From positions 1 to 64,000 of the forward strand of contig NZ_PZJX01000002.1 of assembly GCF_003034915.1 (NCBI RefSeq): 64,000 nucleotides of DNA. The letters run 5' to 3'. Numbering within the stretch: the stretch's first letter is position 1; every line of letters starts with the position of its first letter. The stretch is from Mesorhizobium helmanticense. Lineage in GTDB: Bacteria > Pseudomonadota > Alphaproteobacteria > Rhizobiales > Rhizobiaceae. The position numbers and the translations under genes were made by a program. Below are positions 55,584-63,446 of the stretch, piece by piece. Below the pieces are notes generated by a model. That model had not been told where the DNA came from. It saw nothing but the letters and a program-made list of their open reading frames with translations, and did not search any database.

Positions 55584-56699
55584 CTACGCCGCCTTGCCGT
55601 CCACTTTCAGGACTCCGCGCTTGATCTGGTCCTGCTCGATCGACTCGAACAGCGCGCGGAAATTGCCTTCGCCAAAGCCTTCGTCTCCCTTCCTCTGGAT
55701 GAACTCGAAGAAGATCGGCCCGATCACCGTCTTTGAAAAAATCTGCAGCAGGATCTTGGTCGTGCCGCCGTCGACGACGCCTTCGCCATCGATCAGGATG
55801 CCGTGCTTCTTCATCCGCTCGATCGGCTCGTCATGGCCGTTCACTCTGTCATGGGACATGTCGTAATAGGTCTCGGGCGGACCTGGCATGAATTTTAGCC
55901 CATTGGCGGCCAGCCTGTCGGTGGCCGCGTAGATCTCGTCGGTGCCAACGGCGATGTGCTGGATGCCTTCGCCATTGTACTTCTTCAAATACTCGGCGAT
56001 CTGGCTGGTCTCGTCCTTGGATTCGTTGAGCGGGATGCGGATCTTGCCGCAGGGCGAGGTGATGGCGCGGCTGACCAGCCCGGTGATCTTGCCGTCGATG
56101 TCGAAGAAATGGATCTGCTTGAAACCGAACAGGTCGCGGTAGAAATCCCACCATTTGTCCATCTGGCCGCGATAGACATTGTGGGTGAGGTGATCGAGAT
56201 AATAGAAGCCGACGCCTTCCGGCTTCGGGTCGCGTGCGCCCAGCCACTCGAACTCGGCATCATAGGCCGAGCCCTTTTCCCCATAGGTCTCGATGAAATA
56301 GAGCAACGAGCCGCCGATGCCGACGATGGCCGGCACGTCGAGCGCCTTGTCGGTGCCTTCATAGGGGGTAGCGCCCTTGGCGACGGCATGCTCGAAAGCA
56401 TGCTTGGCATCGACCACCCGCCAAGCCATCGAGGCTGCGCAGGGGCCATGCTTGTCGACGAATTTCATCGCATGCGAGCCAGGCTCGGCATTGACGACAT
56501 AGTTGATGTCGCCTTGCCGCCAGACGGTGATGTCCTTGCTGCGGTGCTTCGCCACCGCGACATAGCCCATGCGGGTGAACAACTCGGCGAGTTTCTCCGG
56601 CTCGGGATGCGCGAACTCGACGAACTCGAATCCGTCGGTGCCGGCTGGGTTGGCCTTGCTGATCTTTGCGGGCGGCGCGTCGTGCGGGAAGGGACCCAT
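55584..56699 (-). CDS. hppD: 4-hydroxyphenylpyruvate dioxygenase
   Basis: This 371-residue non-haem iron dioxygenase converts 4-hydroxyphenylpyruvate to homogentisate, the substrate of the nearby hmgA product. The two glyoxalase-like domains are visible; iron ligands lie in YLDHLTHNV, GIQHIAVGT and GPIFFEFIQRKGDEGFGEGN, and the C-terminus carries the closing helix ALFESIE. It is divergent from an Lrp-type gene, with an inverted repeat between them. The length is typical. Confidence 0.96.
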   Translation of the reverse strand: MGPFPHDAPPAKISKANPAGTDGFEFVEFAHPEPEKLAELFTRMGYVAVAKHRSKDITVWRQGDINYVVNAEPGSHAMKFVDKHGPCAASMAWRVVDAKHAFEHAVAKGATPYEGTDKALDVPAIVGIGGSLLYFIETYGEKGSAYDAEFEWLGARDPKPEGVGFYYLDHLTHNVYRGQMDKWWDFYRDLFGFKQIHFFDIDGKITGLVSRAITSPCGKIRIPLNESKDETSQIAEYLKKYNGEGIQHIAVGTDEIYAATDRLAANGLKFMPGPPETYYDMSHDRVNGHDEPIERMKKHGILIDGEGVVDGGTTKILLQIFSKTVIGPIFFEFIQRKGDEGFGEGNFRALFESIEQDQIKRGVLKVDGKAA

Positions 56700-56771
56700 G
56701 GCAATCCTCCAAGAACTGTTCGGCCGCTTGGGCCATCTCTCCCCATGATAGCGCCGGAGGGTCGCACGGTG

Positions 56772-56820
56772 CTTGCATTCAGGCGCTTGAAATGATCAAA
56801 TCATGCGCGAAGTATGCAAG
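56772..56820. promoter_or_regulatory. Inverted CTTGCAT/ATGCAAG repeat between hppD and the Lrp gene
   Basis: CTTGCAT at 56772 and its complement ATGCAAG at 56814 are 35 bases apart in the 136-base divergent gap. They could bind an Lrp multimer controlling both genes. Confidence 0.4.
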
Positions 56821-56835
56821 ATTGCAGGAAAATCC

Positions 56836-57303
56836 ATGGATGATGCGCGCATTGATCAGTTTGACCGCAAGATAATGGCGCTGCTCCAGGATGATGCCGG
56901 ACTCACCAACGGCGATCTTTCCGAACGGGTGAACCTGTCGGCCTCACAATGCTCGCGCCGCCGTCAGCGGCTGGAGGAGGACGGCTATATCAAGGGCTAT
57001 CGCGCCGTGCTCGACCGCGACAAGCTTGGCTTTTCGCTGGTCAACGTCATCTCGGTGACGCTCGCTACTCACAACCGCGACAATGCGCGGCGCTTCGGCG
57101 AATTGGTGGCGCGGCTGCCGGAGGTGCAGGAGGCGCACGCGCTGACCGGCGAGATGGACTATATATTGAAGGTGGTGACGCCGGACCTGAAGTCGCTGTC
57201 GGAATTCGTCAACGGCGTGCTGCTGCCGCATGAATCCGTGCAGCACGTTAAGACGGCGATCGTTCTGGAGACGCTGAAGGAAACCGGCGCGCTGCCGATT
57301 TGA
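56836..57303 (+). CDS. Lrp/AsnC family transcriptional regulator
   Basis: This 155-residue regulator has an N-terminal helix-turn-helix (DQFDRKIMALLQDDAGLTNG, SERVNLSASQCSRRRQRLEEDG) and the C-terminal RAM effector domain (EAHALTGEMDYILKVVTPDL). ATG 56836 has an aggaaa ribosome site; an in-frame ATG at 56803 would add 11 residues. Divergent from hppD, it probably activates or represses it in response to an aromatic amino acid. Confidence 0.92.
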   Translation: MDDARIDQFDRKIMALLQDDAGLTNGDLSERVNLSASQCSRRRQRLEEDGYIKGYRAVLDRDKLGFSLVNVISVTLATHNRDNARRFGELVARLPEVQEAHALTGEMDYILKVVTPDLKSLSEFVNGVLLPHESVQHVKTAIVLETLKETGALPI

Positions 57304-57307
57304 CAGG

Positions 57308-57646
57308 TCAGCCTCTGGATTGCTGGATCAGCCCATAGAGATTGGTGCAGCGGGCGCCGGAACGGCAATAGGCGAAGACCGGCCCTTCGAGTTCATCCAG
57401 CGCCTCGGCTTGGTCCTCGACATTCTCGGCCGTGATCTGGCCGCTGATGACGGGGATGTAGCGGAAGGCGAGCCCGGCGGCTTCGACCGCCGCCTTGACG
57501 CTGTCCGCCGAAGGCTGGCCGGGCTGCTCGTCATCCGGCCGGTTGCAGATGATGCTCTTGAAACCGGCCTGCTTGATGGCGGCGACGTCGTCGGGTTGGA
57601 TCTGGCCCGAGACCGAATAGTCCTCGCTGATCTCACGATATTCCAT
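57308..57646 (-). CDS. TIGR01244/DUF442 family protein (beta-lactamase-hydrolase-like phosphatase fold)
   Basis: This 112-residue protein has a small protein-tyrosine-phosphatase-like fold: SGQIQPDDVAAIKQAGFKSI, CNRPDDEQPGQPS and the CRSGAR loop (Cys and Arg of a P-loop). This is the stand-alone domain of TIGR01244 proteins, linked to sulfur handling in some bacteria. The start at 57646 is set by family similarity. It is convergent with the Lrp gene. Its role here is unknown. Confidence 0.85.
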   Translation of the reverse strand: MEYREISEDYSVSGQIQPDDVAAIKQAGFKSIICNRPDDEQPGQPSADSVKAAVEAAGLAFRYIPVISGQITAENVEDQAEALDELEGPVFAYCRSGARCTNLYGLIQQSRG

Positions 57647-57796
57647 GTCTTGTCCTCGCAATTCTGGTTTGGCGGCAGTCTTGCCATTCCCCGACGAGGC
57701 CGGCAATCCGCATCGGGGGAATTCTCTGCCAAATAGATATTGCGAGCCGGAAAATCCAACCGGGACGATAATGCCCCGGTTGGGTAGACGCTCGAC

Positions 57797-58738
57797 TCAG
57801 CTGCCGAGGATCGCGCCTTTGATCTGGGCGATGTTGTTGTGCATCATGTCGATATAGGTCGAGGCCGGGCCATCGGGCTGCGACAGAGCATCCGAATAGA
57901 GCGTGCCGCCCACCTTGATGCCGGTCTCGCTGGCGATCTGCTCGATCAGGCGCGGATTGGTGATGTTCTCGACGAAGATCGCGGCTGCCTTGTCTTGCTG
58001 GACCTGCTTGACCAGCTTGGCGACATCGGCGGCCGAAGGCTCGGAGTCGGTCGACACGCCTTGCGGGGCAAGGAAGGTCAAGCCGTATGCGTGCTCGAAA
58101 TAGCCAAAGGCGTCATGCGAGGTGATGACCACGCGCTTCTCCTCGGGTATCGACTGGATAGCCGCTTTCACTTCGCCTTCGACCGCGTCGAGCTTGACGG
58201 TATAGGCGGCGGCATTGGCCTTGTAGCTGTCGCAGCCCTCAGCATCGGCGGCGCAAAATGCATCGGCGATGTTCCTGACATAGATCTTGGCGTTGGCGAT
58301 CGACTGGAAGGCATGCGGATCGGTGACCGTCTTGCCGCTGCCGGTGTCGGCGCCTTCGGCGGCGTCGGCATCGGCGAATTCCGGCTTGAAGTTGATCGGC
58401 GTCACCCCCTTGGTCAGGACAGCGATCGTCGCCTTGGTGGCGCTGGCGTCGACCAGGCGCTGCAGAAAGCCTTCGAAATGCAGGCCATTGACCAGAACCA
58501 CGTCGGCCCCGGCCATCGCCACGGCATCGGCCGGGCTCGGCTCGTAGACATGTGCGTCGCCATCCGGTCCGACGATGGTGGTGATGTTGACCCGGTCGCC
58601 GCCGACATTCTTGGCGAAATCGGCGATGACGGTGAAGCTGGCGACCACTTTCAGCGGCTCGGCCAAGGCCGACGATGCGCCAAGGGCGCTTAATGTTATA
58701 ACGCTCATCGCCAGGGCGGCACGGATCGATTTGAGCAT
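57797..58738 (-). CDS. Metal ABC transporter substrate-binding protein (zinc/manganese type)
   Basis: This 313-residue cluster A-I binding protein has a signal peptide ending ALAEP. Metal ligands are expected in the segments GDAHVYEPSP, NGLHFEGFLQ, TSHDAFGYFEHAYG and the late acidic residue in GTLYSDALS. The usual long histidine loop of ZnuA is missing. It is the third gene of an ATPase, permease, binding-protein operon, an order shared with the zinc system AztABC. Zinc is likely, in view of the upstream Zur-like box; manganese is possible. Confidence 0.92.
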   Translation of the reverse strand: MLKSIRAALAMSVITLSALGASSALAEPLKVVASFTVIADFAKNVGGDRVNITTIVGPDGDAHVYEPSPADAVAMAGADVVLVNGLHFEGFLQRLVDASATKATIAVLTKGVTPINFKPEFADADAAEGADTGSGKTVTDPHAFQSIANAKIYVRNIADAFCAADAEGCDSYKANAAAYTVKLDAVEGEVKAAIQSIPEEKRVVITSHDAFGYFEHAYGLTFLAPQGVSTDSEPSAADVAKLVKQVQQDKAAAIFVENITNPRLIEQIASETGIKVGGTLYSDALSQPDGPASTYIDMMHNNIAQIKGAILGS

Positions 58739-58766
58739 TGGGCAGGTCTCCTTCAGGGGTTGGGGA

Positions 58767-59642
58767 TCAGGCGGTTCTATGCCGGTGATGGATGATGCGG
58801 GCGCGCAGGATGCCGCGCGTGCCGAACAGGATCGAGGCGAAATAGACGACGCCGGCCGACAGGATGATGGCCGGGCCGGACGGCAGCGAGGCATGATAGG
58901 ACAACAGCAGTCCGGCAATGCAGGAGGCAAAGCCGATCACCACCGCCAGCACGCACATCGGTTCGACGCGAGCGGTCCAGAAGCGGGCCGCCGCTGCCGG
59001 CAGCATCATCAGCCCGACCGACAGCAGCGTGCCAAGCGCCTGAAAGCCACCGACCAGGTTGAGCACGACAAGGCCGAGAAAGATGAAATGCACCGGGCTG
59101 CCCAGCCGGCTGACCGAGCGCAGGAACAGCGGATCGAGACATTCGGCGACCAGCGCCCGCCAGAAGATGGTAAGGCTGATCAGCGTCACCGCGACAATGC
59201 CGCCGATCAGCGCCAGCGCCTCGTTGTTGAGCGCCAGCACCGTGCCGAAGAGCACATGCATGAGATCGACGCTGGAGCCGCGGATCGACACCATCAGCAC
59301 GCCGATGGCCAGCGAGATCAGATAGAAGGCCGCCATCGAGGCGTCCTCGCGCTGGATGGTGAAGCGCGAAACGGCACCGGCGCCGAGCGCCACGATGATG
59401 CCGGCGATCAGGCCGCCAATCGTCATCGGCAGGATTTCCAGCCCATAGAGCAGGAAGCCGGCGGCGGCGCCCGGCAGGATGGCGTGGGCCATGGCGTCGC
59501 CGGACAGGCTCATGCGCCTCAGCATCAGGAAGACACCGACCGGGCAGGCGCCGAGCGACAGCATCAGCGAGCCGATCAGCGCCCGCTGCATAAAGGCGAA
59601 ATCGGCAAAGGGAGCGATGAAGAGGCCATAGAGCACGTCCAT
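58767..59642 (-). CDS. Metal ABC transporter permease (ABC-3 family)
   Basis: This 291-residue inner-membrane protein has about eight membrane helices, with typical ABC-3 segments (GSLMLSLGACPVGVFLMLRR, LSGDAMAHAILPGAAAGFLL, GTLLSVGLMMLPAAAARFW). It forms the dimeric metal channel. Its start overlaps the ATPase gene stop at 59642, and the binding-protein gene follows within 30 bases, so the three are one transcript. Confidence 0.93.
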   Translation of the reverse strand: MDVLYGLFIAPFADFAFMQRALIGSLMLSLGACPVGVFLMLRRMSLSGDAMAHAILPGAAAGFLLYGLEILPMTIGGLIAGIIVALGAGAVSRFTIQREDASMAAFYLISLAIGVLMVSIRGSSVDLMHVLFGTVLALNNEALALIGGIVAVTLISLTIFWRALVAECLDPLFLRSVSRLGSPVHFIFLGLVVLNLVGGFQALGTLLSVGLMMLPAAAARFWTARVEPMCVLAVVIGFASCIAGLLLSYHASLPSGPAIILSAGVVYFASILFGTRGILRARIIHHRHRTA

Positions 59643-60466
59643 CAGGCAGCCCTCGGTCCGGCACCGTGATGGTGATCGTGGTCATGCGCGTGAGCAGGAT
59701 CATGATGGTCGTGGTCATGCCCATGGTCATGTTCACCGGGCTCGCACCACGGCGCGTTCTCCTCCCAGGCCTCATGGAAGCGGCGCGCGCGCAGCAGGTT
59801 TTCCGGTTTCAGCGTTTCCCTGGTCTCGCCCCAGGCGACCGGCTGCCGGGCAAGCAGCAGCGTTTCGGGAAAATTCTGCCGTACCAGGTCGAGATCGTGG
59901 ACGACGACCATGATTGTGCGTTCCTCGCCATGCCAGCGCTTGATCAAGGCAATGAGGTCACCGACCGTCTTCGAATCGACTGCGTTGAACGGCTCGTCGA
60001 GCAGGATGAGGTCGGCGTCCTGCAAAAGCACCCGGGCAAACAGCGTACGCTGCAACTGGCCGCCCGACAGCGTGTCGATCGGCCGCTTCTCGAAACCGCC
60101 GAGACCGACGGCCATCAGCGCCCGGCTAACCGAATCGCGATCTTCTCTGGTATAGCGGCCAAGCAACCCCCGCCGTGGCCACAACCCCAACGAAACCAGA
60201 TCGACAACCCGGGCCGGAAAGGAGCGGTCGAGTTCCGACTGCTGCGGCAGATAGGCGGCGCGCACGCCCGGCGCCCGGATGACGGCGCCGGCCATCGGCT
60301 TGAGAACGCCGACGATCCCCTTCATCAGCGTTGACTTGCCCGAGCCATTCGCGCCGACCACGGCGGTCAGGGAACCCTTGCGGATCGTGCCGTCGAGATG
60401 ATGGATTGCCGGATGGCTGTTATAGCCCAGCGTCAGGTCGCGGAAGGTCAGGCAGGCATTGATCAT
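59642..60466 (-). CDS. Metal ABC transporter ATP-binding protein with histidine-rich tail
   Basis: This 274-residue ATPase has Walker A (GANGSGKSTL), signature LSGGQLQRTLFA and Walker B LILLDEP. After the catalytic domain comes a histidine/aspartate-rich tail of about 30 residues (GEHDHGHDHDHHDPAHAHDH) that should bind metal in the cytoplasm, perhaps to sense it or store it. It is the first gene of the metal-import operon; a Zur-like palindrome is about 55 bases upstream. Confidence 0.94.
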   Translation of the reverse strand: MINACLTFRDLTLGYNSHPAIHHLDGTIRKGSLTAVVGANGSGKSTLMKGIVGVLKPMAGAVIRAPGVRAAYLPQQSELDRSFPARVVDLVSLGLWPRRGLLGRYTREDRDSVSRALMAVGLGGFEKRPIDTLSGGQLQRTLFARVLLQDADLILLDEPFNAVDSKTVGDLIALIKRWHGEERTIMVVVHDLDLVRQNFPETLLLARQPVAWGETRETLKPENLLRARRFHEAWEENAPWCEPGEHDHGHDHDHHDPAHAHDHDHHHGAGPRAA

Positions 60467-60517
60467 CAGACGATCCGTGGGCGGCGATCCGCGAAACTAG
60501 TGAGGTCGAGTCGATAT

Positions 60518-60537
60518 GTGATGTTATTACATTAGTC
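60518..60537. promoter_or_regulatory. Zur-like operator
   Basis: The sequence gtgatgttattacattagtc, centred on ATGT and ACAT around four bases, resembles the Zur boxes of alphaproteobacteria. It lies about 55 bases before the ATPase gene start (minus strand), where a zinc-responsive repressor would act. Confidence 0.6.
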
Positions 60538-60702
60538 AACAAGCCAATCCGGCGGAATTGCGACGCCCCGGTCAACTCGTTGTGTACGCGCCTGGTTCGG
60601 GACAGAGGGCTGTTGGCTCAAGAGCTTTCATCCGGGCGGCCTTGCTCGAAGCGAACCGCGACTCTAAAGAGGCGCAACCGACAAAAAGGAAGGAAACGCC
60701 CA

Positions 60703-61047
60703 ATGAGCATTCGTCGCATCGATGTTGGCCCGCGCATGAGCCAGATCGTCATCCACGGCAACACCGTCTACCTGGCGGGCCAGGTCGGCGAACCAGGCGG
60801 CAATGTCGCATCCCAGACCAGGACCATCCTGGCCGCCATCGACGAATTGCTGGCCAAGGCTGGCACGGACAAGACCAAGATCCTGCAAGCGATCATCTGG
60901 CTGGCCGATATGAGCACCTTTTCCGAGATGAACGCGGAATGGGACAAGTGGGTGCCGCAGGGCCATACGCCGGCCCGCGCCACAGGCGAGGCCAAGCTCG
61001 CCGGACCGGAGTATCTGGTCGAGATCATCGTTACAGCGGCGATCTGA
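60703..61047 (+). CDS. RidA family protein
   Basis: This 114-residue protein has the RidA/YjgF fold: GNTVYLAGQVGEPGGNVASQ, TRTILAAIDELLAKAGTDK and ATGEAKLAGPEYLVEII. RidA enzymes deaminate reactive imines from PLP enzymes; here the usual active-site arginine segment varies, so it may belong to a paralogous subgroup. The start at 60703 follows an aaggaagg ribosome site. It stands alone between the metal operon and a repeat. Confidence 0.9.
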   Translation: MSIRRIDVGPRMSQIVIHGNTVYLAGQVGEPGGNVASQTRTILAAIDELLAKAGTDKTKILQAIIWLADMSTFSEMNAEWDKWVPQGHTPARATGEAKLAGPEYLVEIIVTAAI

Positions 61048-61061
61048 GGCATGGCGCTTTA

Positions 61062-61248
61062 CCTTCTCCCCTTGTGGGAGAAGGTGGCCGAGCGAAGCTC
61101 GGTCGGATGAGGGGTGTTGGAAGGATCGCCACGGCGAAGCATTAAACACCTAATATCATTCGATATTATAACGCCTCATTTCCTCCAGCACCCCTCATCC
61201 GTCTCGGCGCTGCGCGCCGATCCACCTTCTCCCACAAGGGGAGAAGGA
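61062..61248. repeat. Palindromic repeat (family A), copy 3
   Basis: This copy has the same outer arms as at 1492-1694 and 3032-3212. The centre carries an A/T-rich stretch (attcgatattataacg) not found in the others. It fills the convergent gap between the RidA and hutC genes and may terminate both transcripts. Confidence 0.8.
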
Positions 61249-61256
61249 GCGCGGAG

Positions 61257-62003
61257 CTACCCCTGCGACGGCGTAAACCGCGCCACCAGCGTGTGGCTCT
61301 CCGCCGGATAAATGAAGCGGACATGGGTGACCGGGTGCTCGGCGCTCCATGTCCGCCGCTCGACCACCAGGCACGGCGCGCCGGCCTCGATGTCGAGGAC
61401 ATCGGCGATATGATCGCTGGCGGCAATGGCGCGGATGCGGTGCTCGGCTTGGCTCCACGGCACGCGCCCGATCAGCCACGGCCCAGGCGCGATGTCGAGA
61501 AACTCTTCCTCGCCGGCTTCTGCCACCGCGGCAAGGTTGATCAGCCGTTGCTCATGCGCGAATGGCCGCTGTCCCGCGAAATGCAGGCCCTTCAGCGCCA
61601 GCACCGGCCCCGAAGCGGCAAGTTCCAGCAGTGTGCGGTCTTCGGCGTTGCTGCGCCGCTTCAACCGCTCCAGCCTTTGATAGCGATAGGCAAGCCCAAG
61701 CGCCTCGACCTCGATCCTGATGTCATGGATCTCCAGCACCGCGGCCTGCGACTGCGGCCGGCGCACGAAGCTGCCCGAACGGCGGCGCCGTTCGATCAGC
61801 CCGGCCTTGGCAAGCTGCGACAGCGCCTTGTTCACCGTCATCCGCGAACAATTGTATTCGGCCGTCAGTTCATGCTCGAACGGAATGCGATGGCCGGGCG
61901 GCCAGGCGCCGGACAGGATCTTCTCGCTGATATCGGACAGGATGCGCTGGTGCAGCGAGACAGCCTCGCTGCCTTCCGCATCAACGGTCTCGATGATGCT
62001 CAT
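61257..62003 (-). CDS. hutC: Histidine utilization repressor HutC (GntR family)
   Basis: This 248-residue regulator has a GntR winged helix (TAEYNCSRMTVNKALSQLAK, GLIERRRRSGSFVRRP) and a UTRA effector domain that binds urocanate. Its start overlaps the hutF stop (ATGA), so the two are one transcript. A palindrome (TGTATATACA core) before hutF and hutI is its expected operator. Confidence 0.95.
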   Translation of the reverse strand: MSIIETVDAEGSEAVSLHQRILSDISEKILSGAWPPGHRIPFEHELTAEYNCSRMTVNKALSQLAKAGLIERRRRSGSFVRRPQSQAAVLEIHDIRIEVEALGLAYRYQRLERLKRRSNAEDRTLLELAASGPVLALKGLHFAGQRPFAHEQRLINLAAVAEAGEEEFLDIAPGPWLIGRVPWSQAEHRIRAIAASDHIADVLDIEAGAPCLVVERRTWSAEHPVTHVRFIYPAESHTLVARFTPSQG

Positions 62004-63352
62004 GCCGAAAGTGCCGTCATCACGGAGCGGAAGCGCTGAGCAATCGCTTCACGTTTCGTATGCCTGCCGCCGCTGACCAGTTTCTGACCATGCACCCAGA
62101 CGCAATCGACCTTGCTGCCGTTGGCGAAGATCCAGCCGTCCAGGATCGCGTCCCCGGTCTTGCCGGATAGCGAGGGGTGGTCGGCATCGAGCGAGACGAA
62201 ATCGGCAGGCGCACCGGAGGCTATCCGCGACAGACCGGCGCCGAGAGCCACGCTACCGCCGTGGAGTGCCGCATCGAACAGCGCGCGGCCGGTCGAGCCG
62301 CCGGCCACCGCCAGCACGTTGCGGGCACGATGGGCGAGGCGCTGCGAGTATTCGAGCTGCCGCAATTCGTCGGGCAGGCCGATCAGCACATTGGAATCGG
62401 AGCCGACACCGAAGCGGCCACCATGTTCCCTGAACAGCGGCGCGGCGAAGGTGCCGTCGCCAAGATTGGCCTCGGTGATCGGGCAGAGACCCGCCACGGT
62501 GCCACTCTTGGCCATCGCGACCGTCTCGGCATCGGTCATATGGGTGGCGTGGATCAGGCACCAGCGCCCGTCGACACTGGTATTGGCGAGAAGCCATTCC
62601 ACCGGCCGCGCGCCCGACCAGGCAAGGCAGTCCTCGACCTCTTTCATTTGCTCGGCGATGTGAATGTGGATCGGTCCGTCAGGTGCCATGGCGGCAATCG
62701 TGGCAAGTTCATCGGGCGTTGCGGCGCGCAGGCTGTGCGGCGCAACGCCGACGACGGACTGATTCAATGCGCGAACACATTCCCGGCTTTTCTCAAGCAA
62801 TCGCGAGAACTGATTTACATCATTGATGAATCGACGCTGGCCTTCATTCGGCGCCGCACCGCCGAAGGAGGAATGCGCATAGAACACTGGCAGCAACGTC
62901 AGACCGATGCCGGTGTTGGCCGCGGCCGCGGCGATGCGCTCGGCCATCTCGGCGATGTTGGCGTAGGGTTTTCCATCGCGGTCGTGATGGAGGTAGTGGA
63001 ATTCGCCGACGCGTGAAAAACCGGCCTCCAGCATCTCGACATAGAGTTGGGCTGCGACCGCCTCGACCTGGTCCGGCGTCATCGACAGCGCGAACCGGTA
63101 CATCACCTCACGCCAGCTCCAAAAACTGTCCGCCGATGGGCCGCGCAATTCGGCAAGGCCGGCCATGCCGCGCTGGAAGGCGTGGCTGTGCAGATTGGGC
63201 ATTCCCGGCAACAGGATGGCGTGACGTTCGTCGCCGGGCCGGAGCGATGCGCCGGGCTCAACCGTCGCGATACGGCCTTCACCCATCGTGATCCGCACAT
63301 TGCTTTGCCAGCCGTCTGGCAGCAACGCCTGTTCCGCAAAGATCGCCGTCAC
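62000..63352 (-). CDS. hutF: Formimidoylglutamate deiminase
   Basis: This 450-residue amidohydrolase converts N-formimidoyl-L-glutamate to N-formylglutamate and ammonia in the five-step histidine pathway. The metal site is seen in NLHSHAFQRGMAGL and HIHIAEQMKEVEDC; GVGSDSNVLIGLPDELRQLE is typical of HutF. GTG 63352 (after ggag) is preferred; another GTG at 63391 would add 13 residues. It is divergent from hutI. Confidence 0.95.
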   Translation of the reverse strand: MTAIFAEQALLPDGWQSNVRITMGEGRIATVEPGASLRPGDERHAILLPGMPNLHSHAFQRGMAGLAELRGPSADSFWSWREVMYRFALSMTPDQVEAVAAQLYVEMLEAGFSRVGEFHYLHHDRDGKPYANIAEMAERIAAAAANTGIGLTLLPVFYAHSSFGGAAPNEGQRRFINDVNQFSRLLEKSRECVRALNQSVVGVAPHSLRAATPDELATIAAMAPDGPIHIHIAEQMKEVEDCLAWSGARPVEWLLANTSVDGRWCLIHATHMTDAETVAMAKSGTVAGLCPITEANLGDGTFAAPLFREHGGRFGVGSDSNVLIGLPDELRQLEYSQRLAHRARNVLAVAGGSTGRALFDAALHGGSVALGAGLSRIASGAPADFVSLDADHPSLSGKTGDAILDGWIFANGSKVDCVWVHGQKLVSGGRHTKREAIAQRFRSVMTALSA

Positions 63353-63408
63353 GTTTTTCTCCGAATCCGAATGCGCAGGCGACGATGGCACTTGCGTCGC
63401 CTCTCAAT

Positions 63409-63420
63409 ATGTATATACAT
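63409..63420. promoter_or_regulatory. HutC operator
   Basis: The perfect palindrome atgtatatacat lies in the divergent gap between hutF and hutI. It contains the TGTA-TACA core bound by HutC in other bacteria and would let one repressor control both directions. Confidence 0.75.
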
Positions 63421-63446
63421 AATCACCATCAATTGAAACGGAAAAG

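Noticed and set aside
1492..61248. CRISPR array interpretation of the repeated palindromes
   Set aside because: Copies are scattered singly or in inverted pairs at gene ends, with no regular direct repeats, spacers or cas genes.
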